From Merdivivens faecigallinarum (GTDB lineage: Bacteria > Bacteroidota > Bacteroidia > Bacteroidales > UBA932), in contig JADILY010000007.1 in the NCBI GenBank assembly GCA_017695055.1, forward strand, positions 1 through 36,634: a stretch of 36,634 nt of DNA, written 5' to 3'. Positions within the stretch are counted from its first letter, which is position 1, and every line of letters begins with the position of its first letter. Position numbers and translations under genes: made by a program. Under the pieces are notes generated by a model. The model saw nothing but the letters and a program-made list of their open reading frames with translations. It was not told the DNA's origin and made no database searches. Positions 24,132-32,090 of the stretch are shown piece after piece.

Positions 24132-25391
24132 ATGAAAGCTGATGTTATTTTAGGATTGCAGTGGGGCGACGAAGGCAAGGGAAAGATTGTGGATTTGCTT
24201 GCTTCGCGTTATCCTGTCGTGGCCCGTTTCCAGGGAGGGCCGAATGCGGGACATTCTATACATTTCGGTGGTAAAAGCTATGTGCTCAGGTCGATTCCTT
24301 CGGGGATTTTCAGAGAAGGGGCGCTTAATATCATAGGTAACGGGGTTGTGCTCGATCCTATAACTTTCCGTCAGGAATGCGAGGCTTTGATTGCGGATGG
24401 CGTTCCGGTGAAGGACAGGATTTATATTTCGAGGAAGGCACATCTGATCCTTCCTACCCACAGGATACTTGATGCGGCCTCGGAAGCTGCCAAGGGCAAG
24501 GCAAAAATAGGTTCTACGCTCAAGGGCATAGGCCCGGCATATATGGACAAGACAGGTAGGAACGGTATGCGTGTCGGGGACACTGAGGCTGCGGATTTCA
24601 TGGACAGGCTTTCAGTGCTGAGGCAGCGGCATTTCTCCGTCCTGCGCCAGTATGACTATGAATATGACCCCGATACCGATTTGAAAGAGTGGCTTTCTGC
24701 CGTGGAGTATATGAGGGACTTCAAGTTCATAGACAGCGAATATTTTGCAAACGAAGTGCTTGCTTCCGGAAAGGCGATGCTTTGCGAGGGGGCCCAGGGG
24801 ACGATGCTCGACATAGATTTCGGCTCGTATCCGTTCGTGACCTCTTCGTCTACCGTTTGTGCAGGTGCCTGCATAGGCCTCGGATTGCCGCCTCATAATA
24901 TAGGCGAGGTGTACGGAATCTTCAAGGCATATTGTACCAGGGTCGGCAGCGGACCTTTCCCTACGGAACTGTTCGATGCCACCGGGGAAGAGATAAGGAA
25001 GAAGGGTTTTGAATTCGGGGCGGTGACGAAACGTCCGCGCCGTACAGGCTGGCTGGATTTGGTCGCCTTGAAGTATGCCGTCATGATAGACGGTGTTACG
25101 GCTTTGGCCATGATGAAATCGGACGTACTTGCTGGTTTCGACAAAGTGAAGGTCGCTGTGGCGTACAAGGTCGACGGGAAGACAGTTTCGCATGTACCTT
25201 ATGATACATACGCAGAAGTGGAACCCGTATATGAGGAGTTCGACGGTTGGGGAGACCTTACGGAAGCCCGTTCCTATGAAGAACTTCCGGTCTCGTTCAG
25301 AAAATATGTCGAGTTCATAGAGTTCCGGACGAATGTCCCTGTGAAGATTCTTTCAGTAGGGCCTGACAGAAGCCAGACAATCATCCGGTAG
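24132..25391 (+). CDS. purA: Adenylosuccinate synthase
   Basis: PurA joins IMP and aspartate using GTP, the first committed step to AMP, in the cytoplasm. The 419-residue protein has the family length. The opening motif LGLQWGDEGKGKIVDLL contains Asp13, and GGPNAGHSIHF contains His41. Later signatures are GSTLKGIGPAYMDKTGRNGM, CEGAQGTMLDIDFGSYPFVT, TRVGSGPFPTEL and the GTP-binding GPDRSQTI end. It is followed three bases later by dxs, so the two share a transcript without an obvious pathway link. Confidence 0.97.
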   Translation: MKADVILGLQWGDEGKGKIVDLLASRYPVVARFQGGPNAGHSIHFGGKSYVLRSIPSGIFREGALNIIGNGVVLDPITFRQECEALIADGVPVKDRIYISRKAHLILPTHRILDAASEAAKGKAKIGSTLKGIGPAYMDKTGRNGMRVGDTEAADFMDRLSVLRQRHFSVLRQYDYEYDPDTDLKEWLSAVEYMRDFKFIDSEYFANEVLASGKAMLCEGAQGTMLDIDFGSYPFVTSSSTVCAGACIGLGLPPHNIGEVYGIFKAYCTRVGSGPFPTELFDATGEEIRKKGFEFGAVTKRPRRTGWLDLVALKYAVMIDGVTALAMMKSDVLAGFDKVKVAVAYKVDGKTVSHVPYDTYAEVEPVYEEFDGWGDLTEARSYEELPVSFRKYVEFIEFRTNVPVKILSVGPDRSQTIIR

Positions 25392-25394
25392 TAA

Positions 25395-27275
25395 ATGTCT
25401 TTGCTTGAAAAAATAAATTCTCCGGAGGATCTCAGAAAATTGAAGGTCGAGGAGCTTCCTGTCCTGTGCAAGGAAATCAGGGAGTATCTTGTCGCGTGCT
25501 GTGCGGTTAATCCGGGGCATCTCGGGTCGAGTCTCGGCGCCGTTGAAATCGCCGTGGCTGTCCATTATGTATATGATACTCCTAAGGACAAGCTTATCTG
25601 GGACGTGGGGCATCAGGCCTATGCGCATAAGTTATTGACCGGAAGGAGGGAGGCCTTTGTAAATAACCGGAAGCTGGGAGGTCTGAGCGGATTTCCGAAA
25701 ATGTCCGAAAGCGTTTATGACTCTTTCGGTACGGGGCATTCGTCCACTTCGATTTCAGCCGCGCTGGGTTTTTCCCTGGCGGCCTCGATGAGGGGTACGG
25801 GAGAAAAATGCGTGGCGGTAATCGGCGACGGGGCGATGACCGGAGGGCTTGCGTTCGAAGGTCTGAACAATGCCGGGGCATCCGATGCGGACCTGCTTGT
25901 CATACTCAACGACAACGGCATTTCCATAGACAGGAACAGCGGAGCCCTGAGCAATCATTTGCTGAAGATTACCACGAGCCAGACCTATAACCGCCTGAAG
26001 AAGAATGTCTGGGATATCGTGGGGGCGACTTCCCTGCGCCGTTCGATCCAGCGTTTTGTGAAGAACCTGCGGCACGCTTTCATCCAGACACCTTCAGGAC
26101 CGTTGTTTACTGCCTTGGGGTTCAGGTATTTCGGTCCGGTGGACGGCAATGATGTGATAAATCTTGTATCTGCGCTGAGGCGGTTGCGGAAGATGCACGG
26201 GCCGAGGATTCTGCATGTTGTCACGAAGAAGGGCAAAGGTTATTCGGCCGCGGAAGAGGACCAGGTGACATGGCACGCGCCGGGGATGTTCGATCCTTTG
26301 ACAGGCAAAAGGCTCGGAGGGAATTCGTCAGTAAGCAGGTATCAGGATGTTTTCGGCGAGACTCTTCTCGAACTGGCCAGGAAAGACAAGAGGATTGTGG
26401 GGATTACTCCGGCAATGGCTTCCGGATGCGGAATGAATCTCCTGATGAAGGAGATGCCCGAGAGATGTTTCGATACAGGTATAGCAGAGGGGCATGCAGT
26501 CACGTTTTCCGCCGGTCTTGCCGCCGCCGGGATGCTTCCGTTCTGCAACATATATTCTTCATTCGCACAAAGGGCTTACGACAACATAGTCCATGACGTA
26601 GTCCTCCAGAATCTCAAGGTCGTTTTCTGTTTCGACAGAAGCGGCATCGTCGGGGAGGACGGCTCTACCCATCACGGGATGCTTGACATAGTTTCACTAC
26701 GCTCTCTGCCGGGAATCACCATCTGCTCTCCGATGAACGAGGCCGAACTGCGCGACATGATGTATGCGGCGGCCTTCCAGCCATGGGGCCCTACTATTAT
26801 AAGGTATCCCCGTGGCAAAGGTGAAGGTATTCCATGGAGGTCGATGCCGATGGAAGATATTGTGAGAGGAAAGGCCGTGAAAATCAGTGACGGCGATTCG
26901 ATAGCCGTGCTCTCTTTGGGGCCGTTGGGCAATAGGGCGGTGGAAGCCATCGGAAAATACGTGTCCGAAGGCGGCGGGGCCGTCCTGCATTACAATATGC
27001 GTTTTGCCGCCCCGTTGGATACGGAGGCAGTCAGGCATGCGGCGAAATCCGCGGATGTAATCATAACGGTCGAGGACGGCAACGTGGAAGGAGGGCTTTA
27101 CGGAGCCGTATCGGAATACATTGCATCGGAAGGCTATGGTGTCAAGGTCGTGCCTCTCGGCGTGAAGGGGGCGTTTATCCCGCAAGGGACTCAGGCTGAG
27201 CTGTACAGGCTGTGCGGCAATGATTCGGACGGTATCTATGAATGTCTGGTGTCCCATAAAAAAACGAAAAAATAA
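25395..27275 (+). CDS. dxs: 1-deoxy-D-xylulose-5-phosphate synthase
   Basis: Dxs condenses pyruvate and glyceraldehyde 3-phosphate to 1-deoxyxylulose 5-phosphate, which feeds isoprenoid synthesis (and so UppS) and pyridoxine (PdxJ); both those genes lie in this window. The 626-residue protein has the family length. It shows NPGHLGSSLGAVEIAVAVHY, WDVGHQAYAHKLLTGR and FGTGHSSTSISAALGFSLA. The thiamine diphosphate motif runs from GDGAMTGGLAFEGLNNAG to ILNDNGISID. The pyrimidine domain has DTGIAEGHAVTFSAGLAAAG and FDRSGIVGEDGSTHHGMLDI, and the C-terminal domain ends in VPLGVKGAFIPQGTQAEL. The ATG at 25395 follows the purA stop directly. Confidence 0.97.
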   Translation: MSLLEKINSPEDLRKLKVEELPVLCKEIREYLVACCAVNPGHLGSSLGAVEIAVAVHYVYDTPKDKLIWDVGHQAYAHKLLTGRREAFVNNRKLGGLSGFPKMSESVYDSFGTGHSSTSISAALGFSLAASMRGTGEKCVAVIGDGAMTGGLAFEGLNNAGASDADLLVILNDNGISIDRNSGALSNHLLKITTSQTYNRLKKNVWDIVGATSLRRSIQRFVKNLRHAFIQTPSGPLFTALGFRYFGPVDGNDVINLVSALRRLRKMHGPRILHVVTKKGKGYSAAEEDQVTWHAPGMFDPLTGKRLGGNSSVSRYQDVFGETLLELARKDKRIVGITPAMASGCGMNLLMKEMPERCFDTGIAEGHAVTFSAGLAAAGMLPFCNIYSSFAQRAYDNIVHDVVLQNLKVVFCFDRSGIVGEDGSTHHGMLDIVSLRSLPGITICSPMNEAELRDMMYAAAFQPWGPTIIRYPRGKGEGIPWRSMPMEDIVRGKAVKISDGDSIAVLSLGPLGNRAVEAIGKYVSEGGGAVLHYNMRFAAPLDTEAVRHAAKSADVIITVEDGNVEGGLYGAVSEYIASEGYGVKVVPLGVKGAFIPQGTQAELYRLCGNDSDGIYECLVSHKKTKK

Positions 27276-27285
27276 TTATAATAAT

Positions 27286-27316
27286 TTTGCAATTATAAAA
27301 ATTAGTTTTACCTTTG
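27286..27316 (+). promoter_or_regulatory. Strong promoter for the tRNA-tuf cluster
   Basis: TTTG (27286-27289), exactly 19 bases, then TACCTTTG (27309-27316) match both halves of the Bacteroidota primary sigma promoter. It lies 51 bases before the first tRNA. A small CCC-ATTT-GGG hairpin (27321-27330) follows. Confidence 0.82.
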
Positions 27317-27366
27317 CAATCCCATTTGGGGAGAAGGCCATAAGAGTGGCATATTTTTGAAATTTT

Positions 27367-27440
27367 GCCGGTGTAGCTCAGTTGGCCAGAGCAGCTGATT
27401 TGTAATCAGCTGGTCGGGGGTTCGAATCCCTCCACCGGCT
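27367..27440 (+). tRNA. tRNA-Thr (anticodon TGT)
   Basis: The cloverleaf is complete: acceptor GCCGGTG pairs with CACCGGC, and the anticodon stem GCTGA/TCAGC encloses TTTGTAA with anticodon TGT at 27401-27403. The T arm contains TTCGAAT. CCA is encoded just after the discriminator (27441-27443), unlike the other tRNAs here. Confidence 0.96.
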
Positions 27441-27466
27441 CCAAATGTTTGATTTTTTGAAAGATT

Positions 27467-27549
27467 GGGGAGATACCAAAGTGGCCAACTGGGGCAGACT
27501 GTAAATCTGCTGGCGTATGCCTTCGTAAGTTCGAATCTTGCTCTCCCCA
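27467..27549 (+). tRNA. tRNA-Tyr (anticodon GTA)
   Basis: Acceptor GGGGAGA pairs perfectly with TCTCCCC. The anticodon loop CTGTAAA gives GTA at 27501-27503. A long variable arm (TGGCGTATGCCTTCG) marks a class II tRNA, as bacterial tRNA-Tyr should be. CCA is not encoded. Confidence 0.95.
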
Positions 27550-27564
27550 CTTTTTTTGTGTAAT

Positions 27565-27637
27565 GCGGAAGTAGCTCAGTCGGTAGAGCATCAGCCTTCC
27601 AAGCTGAGGGTCGCGGGTTCGAATCTCGTCTTCCGCT
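27565..27637 (+). tRNA. tRNA-Gly (anticodon TCC)
   Basis: Acceptor GCGGAAG pairs with CTTCCGC. The anticodon stem TCAGC/GCTGA encloses CTTCCAA with TCC at 27598-27600, and the T loop is TTCGAAT. CCA is not encoded. Confidence 0.95.
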
Positions 27638-27652
27638 CTAAATAAAAAAAAG

Positions 27653-27724
27653 GCCAGTGTAGCTCAGGGGTAGAGCGCTTCCTTGGTAAGGAAGAGGTCA
27701 TGAGTTCAAATCTCATCACCGGCT
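27653..27724 (+). tRNA. tRNA-Thr (anticodon GGT)
   Basis: The anticodon stem CTTCC/GGAAG encloses TTGGTAA with GGT at 27685-27687. The D and T arms are intact. The acceptor GCCAGTG faces CACCGGC, leaving an A-C mismatch at the fourth pair where the other tRNA-Thr here has G-C. CCA is not encoded. Confidence 0.92.
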
Positions 27725-27774
27725 CTATATTGCTTTTACGTATGCATATTTACTCAATAAAACAATAGAAAATT

Positions 27775-28962
27775 ATGGCAAAAGAGACATTTAAAAGAGA
27801 CAAACCACATGTCAACATCGGTACCATCGGACACGTTGACCACGGTAAGACAACATTGACGGCTGCCATCACGACTGTATTGGCACGTCAGGGCCTTTCA
27901 GAGGTTCGTTCTTTCGATTCAATCGATAACGCTCCAGAGGAAAAAGAGCGTGGTATTACCATTAACACCGCTCACGTAGAATATCAGACAGCAAAACGTC
28001 ACTATGCGCATGTGGACTGCCCGGGCCACGCCGACTATGTCAAGAACATGGTTACAGGTGCAGCTCAGATGGACGGTGCTATCCTTGTCGTTGCAGCTAC
28101 CGACGGTCCTATGCCTCAGACCCGCGAGCACATCCTTCTCGCCCGTCAGGTGAACGTGCCTAAGATTGTCGTTTTCCTTAACAAATGCGACCTCGTGGAT
28201 GATGAAGAAATGCTTGAACTTGTTGAAATGGAAGTTCGCGATCTTCTTTCATTCTATGATTTCGATGGCGAGAACGCTCCGGTTATCCGCGGTTCCGCTC
28301 TCGGCGCACTCAACGGCGACCCTGCTTACGAAGCAAAGGTTATGGAACTTATGGATGCTGTGGATGAATACATTCCGCTCCCTCCTCGTGACAACGAGAA
28401 ACCGTTCCTTATGCCTATAGAGGACATCTTCTCCATCACCGGTCGTGGTACCGTGGCTACCGGTCGTATCGAAACCGGTATCGTTCGTACTGGCGACGAG
28501 GTTCAGATCGTAGGTCTTGGCGAAGAGCCTAAGAAATCTGTCGTTACAGGTGTCGAGATGTTCCGTAAGATACTTGACGAAGGTGAAGCCGGCGACAACG
28601 TAGGTCTTCTTCTCCGTGGTATCGACAAGAAGGAAATCAAGAGGGGACAGGTTATCGCTCACCCGGGCACCATTACTCCTCATACCCGCTTCCAGGCTGA
28701 GATTTATGTCCTGAAGAAAGAAGAGGGTGGACGTCATACTCCATTCCACAACAAATACCGTCCTCAGTTCTTCATCCGTACTCTGGACATCACCGGTGAG
28801 ATTACTCTTCCGGAAGGAGTGGATATGGTTATGCCGGGCGATAACGTAACTATCACTGTTACCCTTATCTACCCAGTGGCTATCAACGAAGGTCTCCGTT
28901 TTGCTATCCGCGAAGGTGGACGTACCGTTGGTGCAGGCCAGGTTACCAAGATTCTTGAGTAA
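27775..28962 (+). CDS. tuf: Elongation factor Tu
   Basis: EF-Tu carries aminoacyl-tRNA to the ribosome as a GTPase. The 395-residue protein has the G1 motif GHVDHGKTT near residue 19, the switch region with RGITI, DCPGHADYVKNM for G3 and NKCDLVDDEEM for G4. Domains 2 and 3 follow (GRGTVATGRIETGIV, then HTPFHNKYRPQFFIRT). Codon use is strongly biased to CGT, GGT and CTC/CTT, as expected for one of the most expressed proteins. It is transcribed behind four tRNA genes from the promoter at 27286; the 50 bases before its ATG have no promoter box of their own. Confidence 0.98.
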   Translation: MAKETFKRDKPHVNIGTIGHVDHGKTTLTAAITTVLARQGLSEVRSFDSIDNAPEEKERGITINTAHVEYQTAKRHYAHVDCPGHADYVKNMVTGAAQMDGAILVVAATDGPMPQTREHILLARQVNVPKIVVFLNKCDLVDDEEMLELVEMEVRDLLSFYDFDGENAPVIRGSALGALNGDPAYEAKVMELMDAVDEYIPLPPRDNEKPFLMPIEDIFSITGRGTVATGRIETGIVRTGDEVQIVGLGEEPKKSVVTGVEMFRKILDEGEAGDNVGLLLRGIDKKEIKRGQVIAHPGTITPHTRFQAEIYVLKKEEGGRHTPFHNKYRPQFFIRTLDITGEITLPEGVDMVMPGDNVTITVTLIYPVAINEGLRFAIREGGRTVGAGQVTKILE

Positions 28963-28977
28963 TTTTGCATACACTGA

Positions 28978-29009
28978 TTTGAGGGAGGTTCATAGTAGCC
29001 TCTCTCAAA
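28978..29009 (+). terminator. Hairpin after tuf, weak terminator or processing site
   Basis: TTTGAGGGAGG and CCTCTCTCAAA form an 11-bp stem with one wobble pair around a 10-base loop. The following bases are TTTAAATT rather than a solid T-run, and tRNA-Trp starts 14 bases later. Partial termination or RNA processing fits better than a full stop. Confidence 0.55.
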
Positions 29010-29022
29010 TTTAAATTAGTAC

Positions 29023-29093
29023 AGGGACATAGTTCAAGGGTAGAATAGTGGTCTCCAAAACCATTGATGGGCGTTCGAATCGCTCTGTCCCTG
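29023..29093 (+). tRNA. tRNA-Trp (anticodon CCA)
   Basis: Acceptor AGGGACA pairs with TGTCCCT. The anticodon loop CTCCAAA gives CCA at 29055-29057, the T loop is TTCGAAT, and the discriminator is G, as expected for tRNA-Trp. Its place between tuf and secE is widely conserved in bacteria. Confidence 0.96.
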
Positions 29094-29102
29094 CAAGAAT
29101 AT

Positions 29103-29165
29103 GCCTTAGGTTACGCTGAGGCCATGTTTAACAGGCAATTTCATCCGCTTCCAATTGGGATTGCC
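29103..29165 (+). promoter_or_regulatory. Two-hairpin leader before secE
   Basis: GCCTTAG/CTGAGGC (29103-29122) and GGCAATTTC/GGGATTGCC (29134-29165) are two stem-loops filling most of the 86-base gap between tRNA-Trp and secE. Neither is followed by a T-run, so they are not terminators. The second ends 14 bases before the secE start. Confidence 0.4.
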
Positions 29166-29179
29166 AATCAAATGTTGAA

Positions 29180-29368
29180 ATGAGTAAGTTTACAAACTAT
29201 TTTAAAGAGTCTTACAAGGAGTTGACCCAGAAAGTCACATGGCCTACATGGCAGAAGCTACAGAGTTCGGCCATCGTGGTGATGGTGGCATCCGTAATCT
29301 TCGCAGTGGTGATATTCTTGATGGATTATGCCTTCCAGAATATTCTTACTGCCATTTACTCGTTGTAA
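29180..29368 (+). CDS. secE: Preprotein translocase subunit SecE
   Basis: SecE is the small essential clamp of the SecYEG protein-export channel in the inner membrane. The 62-residue protein is the short single-span form. An amphipathic N-terminal stretch FKESYKELTQKVTWPTWQKL holds the family's KVTWP motif. One membrane segment follows, at about residues 30-52 (SAIVVMVASVIFAVVIFLMD). It sits in the standard order tRNA-Trp, secE, nusG, rplK. Confidence 0.95.
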   Translation: MSKFTNYFKESYKELTQKVTWPTWQKLQSSAIVVMVASVIFAVVIFLMDYAFQNILTAIYSL

Positions 29369-29390
29369 CAATTAATTTTCCTTTAGCCTT

Positions 29391-29948
29391 ATGAGCGAGA
29401 GTACGAAGAAATGGTATGTGGTGAGAACGGCAGGCGGAAAGGAGAAGAAGGCCAAGGAATATCTTGAAAAAGAGATTCAGCGCAGAGGCCTTCAGGACAT
29501 GGTTCCACAGGTGCTGATTCCGACCGAGAAGGTTTACACGATGCGTAACGGCAAGCGTGTTGCTACGGAACGGATGTTTTATCCGGGTTATATTTTGGTT
29601 GAATGCCACATGACCGGTGAAATACAGCACATGATACGTAACGAGATTCCTAATGTCGCCGGTTTCCTTACGGAAGGCAAGGGCAAGGACAAAGAGCCGA
29701 TGCCTCTCCGCGAATCGGAGGTAAACAGGATACTCGGACGTGTCGATGAGGTTTCAGAGTCCGACATAGAAACCGTCACTACGTTCGATATCGGTGAAGC
29801 CGTTAAGATAATCGACGGTCCTTTCAGCGGTTTCAACGCTACCGTGGATGAGATTCACGCAGACAGAAGGAAACTTAAGGTAATGGTAATGATTTTCGGA
29901 CGTAAGACCTTGATAGAGTTGAACTTTTCTCAAGTCACAAAAGAATAG
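29391..29948 (+). CDS. nusG: Transcription termination/antitermination factor NusG
   Basis: NusG binds RNA polymerase and links it to Rho or to the leading ribosome. The 185-residue protein has the NGN domain at about residues 7-110 (KKWYVVRTAGGKEKKAKEYL, RMFYPGYILVEC) and a C-terminal KOW domain (FDIGEAVKIIDGPFSGFNAT). Between them is a charged linker (TEGKGKDKEPMPLRESEVNR) longer than in E. coli NusG, as is usual in Bacteroidota. It starts 22 bases after secE and is followed by rplK after 8 bases. Confidence 0.97.
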   Translation: MSESTKKWYVVRTAGGKEKKAKEYLEKEIQRRGLQDMVPQVLIPTEKVYTMRNGKRVATERMFYPGYILVECHMTGEIQHMIRNEIPNVAGFLTEGKGKDKEPMPLRESEVNRILGRVDEVSESDIETVTTFDIGEAVKIIDGPFSGFNATVDEIHADRRKLKVMVMIFGRKTLIELNFSQVTKE

Positions 29949-29956
29949 TTTTTGTT

Positions 29957-30403
29957 ATGGCAAAAGAAGTTACCGGATTTATTAAATTGCAAATCAAAGG
30001 CGGTGCGGCAAATCCTTCACCTCCAGTGGGACCTGCTCTTGGTTCCAAGGGACTGAACATAATGGATTTCTGCAAACAGTTCAATGCCCGCACACAGGAT
30101 AAGGCCGGAAAGGTCTTGCCGGTCGTTATTACTGTCTACAGTGACAAGTCATTTTCTTTCACTGTAAAGCAGCCGCCAGTAGCTGTCCAGTTGAAGGAAG
30201 CAGCTAAAATCAGTTCAGGATCGGCCGAGCCTAACCGTAAGAAAGTGGCTACGATTACCTGGGATCAGGTACGCGCAATCGCTCAGGACAAGCTTCCTGA
30301 CATGAACGCTTTCACGGTTAAGTCTGCCATGAAGATGGTTGCCGGTACTGCAAGGAGCATGGGTATCAATATCGAAGGCGAATTCCCTTCCGATTTAAAT
30401 TAA
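29957..30403 (+). CDS. rplK: 50S ribosomal protein L11
   Basis: L11 binds 23S rRNA at the GTPase-associated centre. The 148-residue protein has the proline-rich N-terminal signature GGAANPSPPVGPALGSKGLN and the TVKQPPVAVQLKEAAK linker. The rRNA-binding C-terminal domain ends in the family motif AMKMVAGTARSMGINIEG. It is directly followed by rplA, its usual operon partner. Confidence 0.98.
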   Translation: MAKEVTGFIKLQIKGGAANPSPPVGPALGSKGLNIMDFCKQFNARTQDKAGKVLPVVITVYSDKSFSFTVKQPPVAVQLKEAAKISSGSAEPNRKKVATITWDQVRAIAQDKLPDMNAFTVKSAMKMVAGTARSMGINIEGEFPSDLN

Positions 30404-30412
30404 TGCGGAGCA

Positions 30413-31114
30413 ATGAGTAAGTTGACAAAAAACCAAAAGATTGCACTTGAAAAGTACGACAGTGCTAAACTTTATAATATGTCCGAGGCATGCAGGCTGG
30501 TAAAGGAACTTACCTATACCAAATTCGATGCTTCGGTCGAGATTGCCGTATCTTTGGGCGTGGATCCGCGCAAGGCAAACCAGATGGTTCGTGGCGTCGT
30601 GACCCTTCCTAACGGTACCGGAAAGGAGACTTCCGTTCTCGTGCTCTGTACTCCTGACAAAGAGAATGAAGCCAAGGAAGCCGGAGCCGATTATGTCGGA
30701 CTCGATGAGTACATCGATAAGATCAAGGGCGGATGGACGGATGTCGATGTGATTATCTGTACCCCATCCGTGATGGCAAAGGTCGGTGCCATAGGACGTA
30801 TCCTCGGCCCGAGAGGCCTGATGCCTAACCCTAAGACCGGTACCGTTACCATGGATGTCGCTTCAGCAGTCAGGGAAGTCAAGGCCGGAAAGATAGATTT
30901 CAAGGTAGACAAGACAGGTATTGTACACGCTGCCATTGGAAAGGTGTCTTTCACAGCCGAGCAGATTTTCCAGAATGCGCTGGAATTCCTCAACGTAATT
31001 GTAAAGCTTAAACCTCAGGCTTTGAAAGGAACATACATCAAATCCATCTCATTGTGTTCGACTATGAGCCCTGGTGTCAAAGTGGATGTTAAAACTTTCA
31101 GTGCTGCTGAATAA
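30413..31114 (+). CDS. rplA: 50S ribosomal protein L1
   Basis: L1 forms the mobile stalk at the ribosomal E site and, in E. coli, represses its own operon. The 233-residue protein has the family's length, with FDASVEIAVSLGVDPRKANQ and the central signature GRILGPRGLMPNPKTGTVT. The end reads GTYIKSISLCSTMSPGVKVD. It begins 9 bases after rplK. I did not find an obvious L1-binding rRNA mimic ahead of rplK. Confidence 0.98.
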   Translation: MSKLTKNQKIALEKYDSAKLYNMSEACRLVKELTYTKFDASVEIAVSLGVDPRKANQMVRGVVTLPNGTGKETSVLVLCTPDKENEAKEAGADYVGLDEYIDKIKGGWTDVDVIICTPSVMAKVGAIGRILGPRGLMPNPKTGTVTMDVASAVREVKAGKIDFKVDKTGIVHAAIGKVSFTAEQIFQNALEFLNVIVKLKPQALKGTYIKSISLCSTMSPGVKVDVKTFSAAE

Positions 31115-31126
31115 ATAATTTCGGTC

Positions 31127-31648
31127 ATGAGAAAAGAAGAAAAAGCACAAATTATTGATGTAATTGCAGCACAGCTTCAAGAAACTCCGAGTTTTTATAT
31201 TACGGATATAGCCGGTTTGAATGCGGAGCAGACTACACGTCTCCGCCGTGCTTGCTTTGAAAAGGAAATCAAGCTTATGGTCGTGAAGAACACTTTGTTC
31301 CGCAAGGCCATAGAGCGCAATGCCAATAAGGAAGTCGAGAGTCTGTATCCATTGCTGAAGGGATCGACCGCCATCATGTTCAGTGTCAGCCCTAACGCCC
31401 CTGCCAAGCTGATTAAGGAGCTTGGTGCGGATTTGGGCAAACCTGAGCTGAAAGGAGCGTATGTACAGGAATGCGCATACGTCGGTGCTTCAAACCTTCA
31501 GGTTCTGGTGGATATCAAGTCCCGCGAGGAACTCATCGGCGATATCGTCGGATTGCTCCAGTCTCCTGCACGCAATGTCATTTCGGCTCTTCAGTCGGCC
31601 GGCGGCAAGCTTGCTGGTATAGTTAAAACCCTTTCAGAAAGAGAATAA
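31127..31648 (+). CDS. rplJ: 50S ribosomal protein L10
   Basis: L10 anchors the L7/L12 stalk to the large subunit. The 173-residue protein shows the N-terminal RNA-binding domain (SFYITDIAGLNAEQTTRLRR, then IKLMVVKNTLFRKAIE) and the C-terminal helix that holds L12 dimers (REELIGDIVGLLQSPARNVI). Only 12 bases separate it from rplA, too few for the long folded L10 autoregulatory leader known in E. coli. Confidence 0.97.
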   Translation: MRKEEKAQIIDVIAAQLQETPSFYITDIAGLNAEQTTRLRRACFEKEIKLMVVKNTLFRKAIERNANKEVESLYPLLKGSTAIMFSVSPNAPAKLIKELGADLGKPELKGAYVQECAYVGASNLQVLVDIKSREELIGDIVGLLQSPARNVISALQSAGGKLAGIVKTLSERE

Positions 31649-31679
31649 ATAATTAAAAACAATTAAATAAGTAAAAATT

Positions 31680-32060
31680 ATGGCAGATATTAAAGCATTG
31701 GCAGAGCAGTTGGTAGGACTGACTGTTAAAGAAGTTCAGGAATTGGCTCAGATTCTTAAAGAAGAGTATGGTATCGAGCCGGCAGCCGCTGCTGTTGCAG
31801 TTGCAGCTGGTCCGGCAGCAGCCGGAGCTGCTGCTGAGGCAGAGCAGACAGAGTTCGATGTAACTCTCGTTTCAGCCGGTACAGCCAAACTTCAGGTAGT
31901 TAAGGCCGTTAAAGAGATCACCGGTCTCGGCCTTAAGGAAGCAAAGGAACTTGTAGACCAGGCTCCGAATGCTAAGATTAAAGAGAAAATTTCCAAGGCT
32001 GACGCAGAATCTATCAAAGCTACTATCGAAGAGGCCGGTGGAGAAGTTGAGATTAAATAA
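31680..32060 (+). CDS. rplL: 50S ribosomal protein L7/L12
   Basis: L7/L12 is the multi-copy stalk protein that recruits translation GTPases. The 126-residue protein has the dimerising N-terminus (IKALAEQLVGLTVKEVQELA), an alanine-rich hinge at about residues 35-55, and the C-terminal factor-binding domain (KEITGLGLKEAKELVDQAPN). A terminator-like hairpin after the gene separates it from rpoB. Confidence 0.98.
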   Translation: MADIKALAEQLVGLTVKEVQELAQILKEEYGIEPAAAAVAVAAGPAAAGAAAEAEQTEFDVTLVSAGTAKLQVVKAVKEITGLGLKEAKELVDQAPNAKIKEKISKADAESIKATIEEAGGEVEIK

Positions 32061-32090
32061 CTCTCTCCCCCTCTCGAAGGGAATGATTTC

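Noticed and set aside
24122..24142. Seven-codon upstream frame overlapping the purA start
   Set aside because: ATG to TGA in another frame is short and A/T-rich; probably chance, with no sign of regulatory design.
28249..28974. 241-codon minus-strand open frame opposite tuf
   Set aside because: Long antisense frames are a known by-product of the biased codons of tuf; no motif.
31115..31126. L10 autoregulatory leader before rplJ
   Set aside because: Only 12 bases separate rplA and rplJ, too short for the known folded leader.
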